A stretch of 64,000 nucleotides of DNA from Leptospiraceae bacterium (GTDB taxonomy: Bacteria; Spirochaetota; Leptospiria; Leptospirales; Leptospiraceae), in assembly GCA_024233865.1 (NCBI GenBank), contig JACKPA010000001.1, positions 124,001 to 188,000 of the forward strand, read 5' to 3'. Below are positions 15,333 to 24,807 of this stretch, piece after piece; position 1 is the stretch's first letter, and each line of letters begins with the position of its first letter. The translations under genes and the position numbers were made by a program. The notes beneath the pieces are model-generated. The model saw only the letters and a program-made list of their open reading frames with translations, had not been told where the DNA came from and made no database searches.

Positions 15333-17927
15333 ATGGATAAACATACAATCATAATAACAGATAGTCCTACAAACGACTTTATGAGTCCTCGTGAAAAGTT
15401 TCAAAAAGTTCGAGTAAATATCGGTTTACCAGAAGCCAATAGGCTTCTTGGAGAAGGAGAACACTTTGGGCAAGGTCCATTACCCGCTTTTCTCAGTGAA
15501 GCCATCAAAGCCAAAAAGCAGGGTCAAAATCTTCACAGCATTTTTTTGCGTGATTGGCACAACCCGAATGACCCTTTGCAAGAAGTTGAGTTGTTACGAT
15601 TTGGAAATCATAACCTCATAGAAACACCGGGAGCAGAGTTCGTTTCTCCTTTTCTATTCGCAATTCCTCATTCTGAAATTATAAATACAACAACTCTTTC
15701 CATGCCTTTACGGGAATTTCATAACACTATAAAAAATATTCTTGGGAAAGATATTTTTGAGCTAAATCCAGAAGAAAAAGGGCAAATCCAATTTATTTTG
15801 GCGGGAGTTTATACCGACATTCGTGTCATAAATACAGCCTTTAAGCTACGGCATGATTATGGCTTTCCCAATGTCTATGTTTCGCCTCATTTGGTAGGAA
15901 GCAAAAACCATAAAGCTCATATCAAAGCTCTCCAAGTTGATTTTCCCAACTCACTCGTCACGGTTGTATCCGGCTTGAAAAACGTGGCTGAAATAGCCGG
16001 ACTTAGACGGGAGCTTTTGAATATAGGACAATATGCTGCTTGTAAAATTCTACCCGAAGAAATTTTTAACAAAATCAATAACGATCAAAGAACCATCATC
16101 GAAAACCTCTTTCTATTTTATTCTCAAGTAGAACTTGTTTCTTTGTCTGGAGGTTATAGTGGTAGTTTGTTGTTTATTGCTAATGGAGAAAAGGACGGTT
16201 TCAAAACAGAGCAAGTTATACTCAAGATAGATCACCATTCTCAAATGCAAAAAGAAATCGAAGGCTATAACCTAGTAAAAGACTTTTTGGGAAAACATGC
16301 TCCCGGTTTTGGTTTACCCGTTTTTTATGGAGAATACACAGGAGTGAAAATGGAACTTGCTTCCATGACAGGCAAACCGGAAACCATGCAAACTATATTG
16401 GAAAGATCTGGAGTCGTGGATGCCTTTTTATCAAAATTTGAAAATGCTTTGGATATCTTAAAAAACCGTCTATACGGAAATATCAAAAAGATAAGAAAAA
16501 TCTATCCTTACAAAGAATTTGGCCTTCACAATAAACAGCAGCAAATCTGGTTGATAGAAAACACAGGCTACATTTTACCTGATCAAAATCTCGAATCCGA
16601 TACTTTACAATTGTCGGATGAGCTTGAAATTCCAAATAGCTTGCAAGATTTTGGACTTATCACAAAACACATAGATCGAATTCCGGCTCAAATCTCTCTT
16701 TGCCATGGAGACTTGAATCTCGCCAACGTAATTGTAGATGCAAAAACCAATATATGGTTTATTGACTGGACGTACACAGGTGAAAAACCAGTAGAAATAG
16801 ACATTGCCAAAATGGAAAATGACATAAAATTTGTATTGTCCAAAAACATACAGGAAAGTGATTTAGGCAAGCTAAAATTACTGGAAGGATTTTTTATACA
16901 AAATATAAGCTTACCCAAAATGGAAGAACTTCCGGATTCTCTATTTTTTGTATCCCAAGATATTCAATTAGCAAAGATTTATTCCGCTGTGAAAGTTCTA
17001 AGGGATTTGTATGTAGATGTCAAAGAAAACATGGATCCTTTGTATAAACTTGCCCTTTTGAAATATTCTACTCATACCCTAAGTTTTGACGAAAGAAGGG
17101 GGCGAGGAGAATGTAAGTTACCTCAGTTAAAGTATGCTTTACTTTCCACTTTACTACTTATTCGTTATTTAAAACAATCAACACTTCACAAAAAAACAAA
17201 CAAAGATAAACCGGATTCTTATCCCAATAGGTTTCCAATTCCCCAAGATAAGCTTTCTTGGAGTGTTGAATATCTGGAGTATGATTCACCTTACTACGTT
17301 GCACATGAAGTTTTAGAAAATGACTTTAACAAAAATCCAAATGGCTGGGCAGATCCAGAAGATTTCAGTTTAGCAAAAAGTTTAAATCCTAATGGACGAA
17401 CAGGTTTGCGAGGTAGAGGTTTGCTTGGCAAATGGGGAGCAAATTTTGCCGTAGACCCGGTTGTCACTCGGATAAATCCCATTACGGAAGAGTTGGAAGT
17501 ACTTCTTACAAGAAGAGAAGACAATGGTGAATGGGCATTGCCGGGAAGTATGCAATATCAAAATGAAACAATTGTCGATACTGCGTTTAGAGCGATAAAG
17601 CAAAAGACAGGATTGCAACTCAATTTACATGATGCACATAACCTATTTTCCGGATTGGTAGACGACTATCGAAATACGGATCACGCTTGGATGGAGTCAA
17701 CTGCTCTCCATAAACACATATCTTCTGCTGAAACCGTAAAACTAAAGCCAAGCGAAGGAAAGGGAGTTTCTGATGTTGCATGGGTAGTACTTTCTCCGGA
17801 AATAGTGCAAAATCTTTTTGCGAACCATGCCAATTTTATAAAAAAAGCTCTGGAAAGGCTTTTTACCATTGATGACCCGGAAATTGATAAAAACAAAATA
17901 CAAGAATTACTTTTAACTATACTATAA
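15333..17927 (+). CDS. Three-domain fusion: isochorismatase-like, APH-like kinase, NUDT9-like Nudix
   Basis: An 864-residue protein. Residues 1-230 look like an isochorismatase/nicotinamidase domain: ITDSPTNDF, metal-type RDWHNPND and GVYTDIRVINTA. The catalytic Cys position is Arg164 and the catalytic Lys is missing, so it is probably inactive. Residues about 265-510 are an aminoglycoside-phosphotransferase-type kinase with LSGGYSGS, VILKID, CHGDLNLAN (Asp460) and FIDWTY, all residues present. Residues about 690-864 resemble NUDT9/TRPM2 ADP-ribose binders: NPNGRTGLRGRGLLGKWGAN, then GEWALPGS. The Nudix box reads RAIKQKTG in place of REUXEEXG, so hydrolysis is doubtful. It lies in the HisZ/HisG operon. 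I use the ATG at 15333; a TTG at 15321 is possible. Confidence 0.75.
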   Translation: MDKHTIIITDSPTNDFMSPREKFQKVRVNIGLPEANRLLGEGEHFGQGPLPAFLSEAIKAKKQGQNLHSIFLRDWHNPNDPLQEVELLRFGNHNLIETPGAEFVSPFLFAIPHSEIINTTTLSMPLREFHNTIKNILGKDIFELNPEEKGQIQFILAGVYTDIRVINTAFKLRHDYGFPNVYVSPHLVGSKNHKAHIKALQVDFPNSLVTVVSGLKNVAEIAGLRRELLNIGQYAACKILPEEIFNKINNDQRTIIENLFLFYSQVELVSLSGGYSGSLLFIANGEKDGFKTEQVILKIDHHSQMQKEIEGYNLVKDFLGKHAPGFGLPVFYGEYTGVKMELASMTGKPETMQTILERSGVVDAFLSKFENALDILKNRLYGNIKKIRKIYPYKEFGLHNKQQQIWLIENTGYILPDQNLESDTLQLSDELEIPNSLQDFGLITKHIDRIPAQISLCHGDLNLANVIVDAKTNIWFIDWTYTGEKPVEIDIAKMENDIKFVLSKNIQESDLGKLKLLEGFFIQNISLPKMEELPDSLFFVSQDIQLAKIYSAVKVLRDLYVDVKENMDPLYKLALLKYSTHTLSFDERRGRGECKLPQLKYALLSTLLLIRYLKQSTLHKKTNKDKPDSYPNRFPIPQDKLSWSVEYLEYDSPYYVAHEVLENDFNKNPNGWADPEDFSLAKSLNPNGRTGLRGRGLLGKWGANFAVDPVVTRINPITEELEVLLTRREDNGEWALPGSMQYQNETIVDTAFRAIKQKTGLQLNLHDAHNLFSGLVDDYRNTDHAWMESTALHKHISSAETVKLKPSEGKGVSDVAWVVLSPEIVQNLFANHANFIKKALERLFTIDDPEIDKNKIQELLLTIL

Positions 17928-17936
17928 GAGCAAACA

Positions 17937-18839
17937 ATGAACGCACTTGAAAAATTAGCTTTACAGGCATTTCGCACTAAAACAGCACTTCCTAAAAATA
18001 TCGAACCAACGGATGAAAATGTTTTAAAGGTAATTTTACAAATTGCATTGATGGCAGGGGAGATGATTCGGGAATCCAGATTCAAACCTGATAGATTAAA
18101 CGTTTCCCACAAATCGGATAATTCTCCTGTAAGCAATATAGACACCATTGTAGAAGAAATGATAAAAGGTTCTTTGAAAGCCGTTTTTCCACAATGGGGA
18201 TTCTTGGGAGAGGAGACTGGAGGAGATTTAGAGCAAGCAATTACCACAGTAGCGGTTGATCCAATTGATGGCACTTGGAGTTTTTTAACCCATGACACTA
18301 CAAGTGCTTTTTCTCTTAGCGTTTTTCAAAACAAAAAGGTTGCTTTGGGAGTTGTATTAAATCCATCCACAGGAGAACTTGGGTATGCCCAAAACCAAGA
18401 AACTACTCGATTGATTCAACTAAACATGTTTGGAGAAGACGATCTAGCAAGAATCCTGCCTAGTTTGTACTATCCAAAAGAAAATACTCTTGTCAACATT
18501 CAACCCGCTAGCGGACATAGAGAATTGGAAAACGCTCTAAAAGATGCATGGGATAAAAAGGAGCTAAAGTTTGTTAAGAGCATGGGAGGTTCACCGGCAA
18601 ATGCACTTTTGGAAGTAGCCAAAGGTCATTTTTCTTACATCCATCCTTGGCAAATTCACCCGACAACTCCTTACGATATTGCTGCTGGAATAAAGCTGGT
18701 AGAAAATGCCGGTGGAAAAGTAGTTGATACAAATGGAAATCGTATTCACGAGGTTGGTCATACGGGAACATTTATAGCTTCTATCAATCTGGATCACCAA
18801 GAGAAGATTTTGAAAATATTGAATGGCAGTCAGTCCTAG
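17937..18839 (+). CDS. Inositol-monophosphatase/CysQ-family phosphatase
   Basis: A 300-residue Mg-dependent phosphatase of the FIG superfamily. The metal-binding motifs are visible: KSDNSPVSNID, GFLGEETGG (Glu pair), VDPIDGTWSF and the C-terminal TPYDIAAGIKLVENAGG, where the usual Trp before the Asp is Tyr. Family members remove phosphate from inositol phosphates, PAP or sugar phosphates. Nine bases after the fusion gene, it appears to be the last gene of the operon and may dephosphorylate the pathway product. Residues needed for catalysis are intact. Confidence 0.85.
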   Translation: MNALEKLALQAFRTKTALPKNIEPTDENVLKVILQIALMAGEMIRESRFKPDRLNVSHKSDNSPVSNIDTIVEEMIKGSLKAVFPQWGFLGEETGGDLEQAITTVAVDPIDGTWSFLTHDTTSAFSLSVFQNKKVALGVVLNPSTGELGYAQNQETTRLIQLNMFGEDDLARILPSLYYPKENTLVNIQPASGHRELENALKDAWDKKELKFVKSMGGSPANALLEVAKGHFSYIHPWQIHPTTPYDIAAGIKLVENAGGKVVDTNGNRIHEVGHTGTFIASINLDHQEKILKILNGSQS

Positions 18840-19042
18840 TCGTTGCACACACAGGTCTCTGTATTCTTGGCTATACTCATAGTATTTTCATCGTTTTTGG
18901 TGGTACCATGGGTAAATGATATTCCCTACAAAGTAAAATAATTTTTGAAAAACAAAAAATAATTGTTGACTATAGTTTTTTTAAAGGAAATTTATTTTCA
19001 AACATCCGTTATAATTCTATGTTATAAATCAGAGAAAGCTTT

Positions 19043-20377
19043 ATGAATTCACAATGGTTTATTAATTTTTTACGCAATTATTCGTTTTTATTTATATTTT
19101 TTGTAATACAAGTTAAAATTAATGCCGGTTCTTATGGAGATATTTATGGAGCTCATCCTGCAACTTACGGAATGGGAAATGCTGTTACGGCTACCATCAA
19201 CAATGCTGCTGCTCCTATTTACAATATTGCAGGACTTGGAAAATTATCAGAAGCAGAAAAAATATTGGCATACCAGGAAGGTAAGCCACGTCCAAGTCGA
19301 ATTATTCATGAATTCTATTCTCATTATACCGTTTCCAAACCAAGACTAACTACCAGTGCTCCCCCCAGCCAAGACCTTTCTAAAACAAGGGATGATTATA
19401 TTGGTTTAGGTTTGGCAATGAATTTAAACGGAATCTACAATCTAGAAAGAAATATTAAATTCGGTGTAAATATCCAAGCTCCGGGAACAGGAAATTTATT
19501 AACTATTAATGACGTAAACCCTACAACTCACAGGTATTTGCAATACGGAGTTGCCAATCAAAAGCCTACCATTATGGGTGGGTTAGGAGTTGAAATCATT
19601 GAGGAAATGTTGTACGTTGGTGTTGGATTTAACGCTATGGCATCAGGAAATGGTGCTATTTTAATGAAAGATGTGCCAATTTCGCCGGATAGAGTTGTTC
19701 CAAACCAACAAGCTATTTTAGAAGTTAAGCCTTTGATAACTCCCATTTATGGCATTCAGCTTGAAATAGGTCCTTTTTTGGCGGGTGCATCCTATCGTAG
19801 AGAAGTTGCCATGTCTGTTGATAGCTTGCAAGCAAGGGCACAAACAACTTTATTGGGAATACAACTTGATTTTGATATGGCACTTTTGGATTTATATACA
19901 CCAAGAGTTTGGTCTTATGGAATTGGTTTCAAGCCCATGGATGAATTGCTAATTGCCGTTGACGTAAGCCGGGAGCTGTGGAGTGCCTATAAACTATCAA
20001 GAACAAAGAAAACCTATTCCGAAACTTTTTGGTTAAACGACATAACAAGCTATCGAGCAGGAGTTGAATATAAAATAAGCGAAATGCTTAAAGTAAGAGC
20101 CGGATATTCCAAAAAACCTTCTGCTGTTCCCAATTCACCCGGTGAAATGAACTGGATGGACTTTGACAAACTCGTAGCAACAGGTGGAGCGTCTTTAACC
20201 ATCTCCCCGGAAATGATTTCCGGACTTAGGAATCCGGTTATTATTGATTTTGCAATAGGTTATCAAAAACTCCATGGAAGACACGTTTTTAAATATATCG
20301 CAACGGACAAAAATCCGAATTATTCCTCTGGAGGCAACGTTTGGTACGGAGGAATTTCTTTCACCTTTTTTATGTAA
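19043..20377 (+). CDS. FadL/OMPP1-family outer-membrane barrel protein
   Basis: A 444-residue protein with a signal peptide ending near VKINAGSYGD. The mature N-terminus has YGAHPATYGMGNAVTATINNAAAP, which matches the FadL hatch region with its NPA-like turn. Alternating beta strands fill the rest, and it ends in aromatic Phe-Phe-Met, as barrel proteins do. FadL relatives pass long-chain fatty acids or other hydrophobic compounds across the outer membrane. It stands alone and faces the broken cyclase gene downstream. Confidence 0.75.
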   Translation: MNSQWFINFLRNYSFLFIFFVIQVKINAGSYGDIYGAHPATYGMGNAVTATINNAAAPIYNIAGLGKLSEAEKILAYQEGKPRPSRIIHEFYSHYTVSKPRLTTSAPPSQDLSKTRDDYIGLGLAMNLNGIYNLERNIKFGVNIQAPGTGNLLTINDVNPTTHRYLQYGVANQKPTIMGGLGVEIIEEMLYVGVGFNAMASGNGAILMKDVPISPDRVVPNQQAILEVKPLITPIYGIQLEIGPFLAGASYRREVAMSVDSLQARAQTTLLGIQLDFDMALLDLYTPRVWSYGIGFKPMDELLIAVDVSRELWSAYKLSRTKKTYSETFWLNDITSYRAGVEYKISEMLKVRAGYSKKPSAVPNSPGEMNWMDFDKLVATGGASLTISPEMISGLRNPVIIDFAIGYQKLHGRHVFKYIATDKNPNYSSGGNVWYGGISFTFFM

Positions 20378-20402
20378 AAGAATTGATGGTAATATTTTCG
20401 TT

Positions 20403-20575
20403 TTATTGAAAAATTTTACTCGAGTACACTTTTATGAACTTTTCAAAGCCATCAGTTTTAAATATGCGTCGCAACGTTTCACTGACTCCAATCAATTTTA
20501 AGCATTTCTGATCCTTATCTAAAACATGACCTTGTTTTACAAAAAAACCAATCGCAGAAGAATCTATATACAAAA
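20403..20575 (-). pseudogene. C-terminal fragment of a STAS-domain protein fused behind the broken cyclase
   Basis: The minus strand, in the frame offset from the cyclase, reads KKVYLWVIDLSIILYIDSSA, then IGFFVKQ, KCLKLIGVSETLRRIF and FIKVYSSKIFQ before TAA at 20405-20403. The DLS..YIDSSAIG pattern is the phospho-acceptor Ser region of anti-sigma-factor antagonists. Its upstream half is missing; in place of it stands the truncated cyclase. The join lies at or near an A7 run around 20615. It has no start of its own. Confidence 0.6.
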
Positions 20576-22771
20576 TTATGGATAAATCAATAACCCATAG
20601 GTAAACTTTTTTTCCCCGATAACACCTGCAACCAAAGGACCTGTATGAATTCCAATACGTAGTTCCCAGTAAGGAATTCCCACTAACTCACGCATTTCCT
20701 TCATTACCTTTATAAACTTTTGTATTTCCATTGCAGCTAAAATTGAGTCAATAGGATGAGTTGAATTTTTCTTTGGAATTCCACCTACACACATATAACT
20801 GTCACCAATGGTTTTTAACTTTTCCAATTTATATATTTCTATAATGCTATCAAATCCGACAAAACATCCGTCAAGTTCCGCCACTAACTTTTGAGGTGAC
20901 ATTTTCTCTGAAATTTGAGTAAATCCTTTAAAGTCAGTAAATAAAACAGAGGCAGATTCATAAAAAACCGGCTCTGCGGAACCTTTCTCTTTGAGTTCTT
21001 CTGCCAATTCCTTTGGTAAAATATTTAGCAAGAGTCTTTCGGATTTTTGACGTTCTTTTTCCGCTATTTCATATAAACGGGAATTGTTGATTGCAATTGC
21101 AAGCTGTTCACATAACGACTCACAAAATAGAATCTCATCTCTAGATAATTTTTTCATTCCACCGATTTTGTTGATATTCATAATACCAATTACTTCTTTT
21201 CGGATAAGCAGTGGTATTTGAAAAACGCTAACGAACTGCATCTTTTCCCAAAAATACAAATCAAATTCAGAAAGTTTTTCCTTATACAAAATACTCATGG
21301 TTTTTAAATAAAAAGTTTTTTTAAGAGAATATGCAATATAGAAAAAACCGGATTTGGGATCGAGTGGAATCTGAAATTTTAAAATATCTGCATAAGATTC
21401 TGCCGCAATTTCTCCGGAAAGACACCTTGTAAACAATTGGTCTTTTTGAACCAATTGGAGTAGAAAAAAATCTGCCTCTAACCTAATATTAAGTTGTTCC
21501 ACTGCAAGGCTGAAAATTTCTTCCAAAACGTTAGAAGAATTGATACTTTTGGAAAACTCATTCAAAAACTCAACTTCATTTTTTATCCGTTCTGTTTCCC
21601 CTTGAGCCTCTAATGCCTTTTCCTTTTCTTCCAGAACCAATTTTAATAAATGAACTGTCTCAATCACTCCCGAAATTTGATAGCAGAGATTTGTAATACT
21701 TTGAATTATCTTTTTGGAGAGTTTCATTTCCCATTTCAGATTAGAAAACAAATAAAGACCGATTGTTCTATTTTTACTCAAAAGAGGTATACATAAGAAT
21801 GATTTTATATTTAATAATTCTACAATTTCCTTATCTATTGCATACTTACATTTTGTTATTTTCGAAATATATAACGGTTTTTGTCTCTTAAAAGATAAGT
21901 ATAATATTCCACCTTCCTCAGAAAGTGGCACCTTTTTATTCATTACGTATTGGTATTCATTTTCTGGTAATTTATCATAACCATATGCTTTATAGGCATA
22001 CAGATATTCTTCATTTTTATCCGGTAAAAACAACCAACTACCTTTTATCTTATATTTTTCATACACATATTTGGAAATTTCGGTAAAAATTGTATTTAGA
22101 TTAGATAATGAATTGATAAGTTGAGTAAAATGATTTAAAGCTTCAATTTCCGATTTTGCCTCTTCGAGGTCTTTTGTTCTTTCTTCAACTTTGATTTCAA
22201 GAGAGTTTTTTAGTTTAGTGATTTCTTCGGAATACTGACTTAATTCTTCGCTTAATGTTTCTACCTGTGCAAATGCCCGTGAAAAACGAATCGAAAGAAA
22301 ATAAGATTGTGAAGAAATAAAGATTAAAAAACCCAGGGGAGAATAATACCCCGTATAAATTAAATAATTATTATGCAGTATATCATTTAAAATAATAAAG
22401 GCAAAAATGATAAACCCAAAAAGAAAAGGCTTTGCACCACTTCTTTTATGAAAAACAGCGAAAAACATAGTATAAATACTAATTAGTATTGTAAATAATA
22501 CATTGAGGTGAATTACTTGCAGTAAAGTCGTAAAAAAAAGAGGAGATGTAAAAATAATAACAAGAGATAAAAAACCGGAAGTGATTAGTAAAATTTTTTT
22601 GAATTTAGTTGGCATTTCACCCGGAAATACTAAGTTTATATATTGTAAAAAGAACAGGGCACCTAAAGGCATAGTCAAATATTCTAATTTTACTGCCAAA
22701 TTCCATGAAAAATTAGGAAAAACCCTAAAACAATAATACTCATTTGTTAATACAGTTCTTAAAGAAATCAA
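20576..22771 (-). pseudogene. Class III adenylate/guanylate cyclase, truncated (7TMR-DISM, coiled coil, GAF repeats, partial cyclase domain)
   Basis: This 731-codon segment is the main body of a receptor cyclase. It holds the rest of a seven-helix DISM membrane domain (residues 1-150), a coiled coil (160-210), two GAF-like regions (about 215-370 and 420-580), and the first part of a class III cyclase domain. That part has ILPKELAEELKEKG, SVLFTDFKGFTQ (metal Asp), KTIGDSYMCVGG and RIGIHTGPLVAGVIG. It stops soon after KKFTYG, before the transition-state Asn and Arg, so it should not make cyclic nucleotide. The upstream part of the membrane domain is in another frame (22740-23535). It is more likely a pseudogene than a working short protein. 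Confidence 0.7.
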
Positions 22772-23535
22772 AATGGAGTGTTAATTTGTCCTTTCTTCTT
22801 AAGGCATATAATCCAAAGTGATAAAGTCCCATGAAAAGCAGAGAACCAAACAACAATAAATCCAGAGCGATAGCATTTTCTCTCTTTTTTGTCAATTCTT
22901 GGAAGTTTCCTAAAACAATTGTATTCCAAAGCCCTCCTCTAGCATGGAAATAATTGGATATATGAACAATAAGTTCCAATTCTTTTGCTTTTGGTAAAAG
23001 AACAACCTGTGGTAAAAAAGTAGGATGGGATTCTCCTTCTATTTTTCCGACAGTTCCTACTTCTGCAACTAGTTCTCCGTTAGCGTATATTCTGTATGAG
23101 GTACTTACATCCAATATTTTGAGTGCAAGAACATTCCGAAAGAAAGAATGAGCATTATCAGAAAAAAGATTGTTCTGTTCCGGCAACAAAATCCACAGTC
23201 GGTAGGTGGCGTACCCTTGTCCTCCGACTTGTTTGCCATCTATCTCAAAGCCATTCCAGGTGTTAGGAACGTTAAGAAATCGTGGATCACCAAATAAGGA
23301 TTGCGGATTTAAGAATTTTTTCCAATAAAATTCCCATTCCCCATCCAATTGAATAGAACCATCTTTTTCAAAGTCCCACCCCTTAACTTTGTTAGAGGTA
23401 CTATCATCTATCGAAATCGAAGCAAGATCCAATACTCCTTTAACTACTCTAGGTTTCTTTTTGTTGAAATAAGAATTTTGACAAGTCGGTAAATAGAATA
23501 TAAATGATAATAAAAAGCTTTGATTTAAAATTCAT
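22740..23535 (-). pseudogene. N-terminal part of the receptor cyclase: lipoprotein-type leader and 7TMR-DISM extracellular domain, frameshifted
   Basis: From 23432 the frame encodes WDFEKDGSIQLDGEWEFYWK and RLWILLP, the start of a jelly-roll DISM sensor domain, then the first membrane helix ending LYALRRKDKLTLHF before a stop. Removing one T of the TTTT run near 22773 would join this to LISLRTVLTNEY of the next segment. Upstream, the codons before 23432 continue in frame as LPTCQNSYFNKKKPRVV, a lipobox-like stretch. An ATG at 23535 lies in another frame, so there is a further indel. These breaks, plus the truncated cyclase, mark a decayed gene or repeated indel errors. Confidence 0.65.
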
Positions 23536-23638
23536 TTAATAAGTAACTATGCAAAAATAATACCCATATTATAGGAGTTAGAGCAAAAAATACTAAAAAA
23601 ATTAAAAATATTTCACTAAAAAACCATATAGAAGCCAT
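23525..23638 (-). CDS. Small single-span membrane protein, 37 residues
   Basis: ATG at 23638 to TAA at 23527-23525. The product begins MASIWFFSEIF, has one hydrophobic span of about 22 residues (LIFLVFFALTPIIWVLFLHS) and ends YLLNEF. Its stop overlaps the ATG of the broken cyclase gene (ATGAATTTTAA), which suggests past coupling. No clear ribosome binding site is seen. It may be a real small protein or chance in AT-rich DNA. Confidence 0.35.
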   Translation of the reverse strand: MASIWFFSEIFLIFLVFFALTPIIWVLFLHSYLLNEF

Positions 23639-23658
23639 ATTTTATATTAAGCTAAGGT

Positions 23659-24084
23659 TTATTCTTTATGGTGCTTTTCAAAAAAAGGAACACGTTGATT
23701 TTTAGTTACTCTGACTTTCTTTACTTCAAACGTATCATAAATTCCGCTTTTCAAGCTTGTAACGATTTGTTTAAATAAGGTCGTTGATTCTTTTTGAGGT
23801 TTGAAAGGAGCAGGATCACTAGTTTTTCGCAAATTTATATTAGAATCGGTAGTACTTGGTTTCTTATCTTCCTGAAAAAACTTTGGTCCTTGGTTCAATA
23901 AAAAATCATTCTCAACTGCCTCTTTTTCCGGTAAATTGTCAACATGAATAGTTGTTGCTCTATAACAATGATAACACGTTATTTTATATTTTCCTGGAGT
24001 AGTTATGGGTGTCATTAGTTTGGAAGATTTGCCGCAACTTGGACAAGTAAATTCGTTTTTATCCTGAGAAAGTACAGAACTCAT
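23659..24084 (-). CDS. Zinc-ribbon protein of unknown function
   Basis: A 141-residue soluble protein. Residues 14-40 hold a four-Cys zinc ribbon (TCPSCGKSS then ITCYHCYRAT) of the MJ0042/DUF-type seen in gliding-motility and sensory proteins. The remainder is a low-complexity Lys/Pro/Thr linker and a basic C-terminus (EVKKVRVTKNQRVPFF). It may bind nucleic acid or protein. It is read in the same direction as the TerB-like gene 68 bases upstream. Confidence 0.6.
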   Translation of the reverse strand: MSSVLSQDKNEFTCPSCGKSSKLMTPITTPGKYKITCYHCYRATTIHVDNLPEKEAVENDFLLNQGPKFFQEDKKPSTTDSNINLRKTSDPAPFKPQKESTTLFKQIVTSLKSGIYDTFEVKKVRVTKNQRVPFFEKHHKE

Positions 24085-24152
24085 TTTTTTAACTTTTTAT
24101 ATTTATTAAAATCTCTATAGTAAGTGGTTAAAACCACTTACTATAAGAAAAT

Positions 24153-24662
24153 TTATATAGCCTTTAACCACTGAGAATGATTAATACTGTATTTATGATC
24201 AAGTATTTTTTTATCCATTGTATATAAATTCAATTCTTTTGATAATTTATCTAAAAACTTTTTTTCTGATTTGGAAACCCTTGCGTCAGCAGCAACAAAG
24301 CTACACGCGTCTTCATAGAATAAGTTTGCCAAATCTTTCCTCTTTTGAATAAATTTGTAGATTTTAGGGAGGGGAATGGGAGAATAAAATATAGGTTTCA
24401 AAAAAGTTCTAATATTTTTTTTGTATTTTTTATATTTATGGAATAAATTATCTTCTTCAAATAGGTAATTTAGCATATCATTAAGCATTGATTTTTCTAT
24501 TTTTTTAAGATCACCTTCGTCAGCTTTTGCAGAATGAGACCATAAGCTTACCATATATCTTGCCACGATCAATTTTTCTAAAAATATTTTATCTTTGTAA
24601 ACCGGTAATCTTTTCTGCTGAAAGTCAAATACTACATTTTTAAATTTAATATTTGAAAGCAT
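24153..24662 (-). CDS. TerB-like helical protein (tentative)
   Basis: A 169-residue mostly helical protein. The segments LWSHSAKADEGDLKKIEKSM and FVAADARVSKSEKKFLDKL resemble paired metal-binding turns of the TerB (tellurite-resistance, DUF533) fold, where acidic residues bind divalent metal. Homologues act near membranes in stress responses, mostly poorly understood. No ter cluster is present. The start is ATG with CAGGAGA upstream. Without a search the family call is a suggestion. Confidence 0.5.
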   Translation of the reverse strand: MLSNIKFKNVVFDFQQKRLPVYKDKIFLEKLIVARYMVSLWSHSAKADEGDLKKIEKSMLNDMLNYLFEEDNLFHKYKKYKKNIRTFLKPIFYSPIPLPKIYKFIQKRKDLANLFYEDACSFVAADARVSKSEKKFLDKLSKELNLYTMDKKILDHKYSINHSQWLKAI

Positions 24663-24807
24663 TGATTTCTCCTGGAATGAATTTCAAGTAGAATAGAACG
24701 ATAGCTCTACAATCCTTAGACTATAGTTAAAGTAAATGAAACTATTTTTTTTATATTTCTTATTAAAATTAAGATTTTTTTACTAAATAATTTATTCTAA
24801 AATCCTA

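Noticed and set aside
18964..19015. TTGACT and TATAAT words upstream of the FadL-like gene
   Set aside because: The two hexamers are 38 bases apart, far beyond normal promoter spacing.
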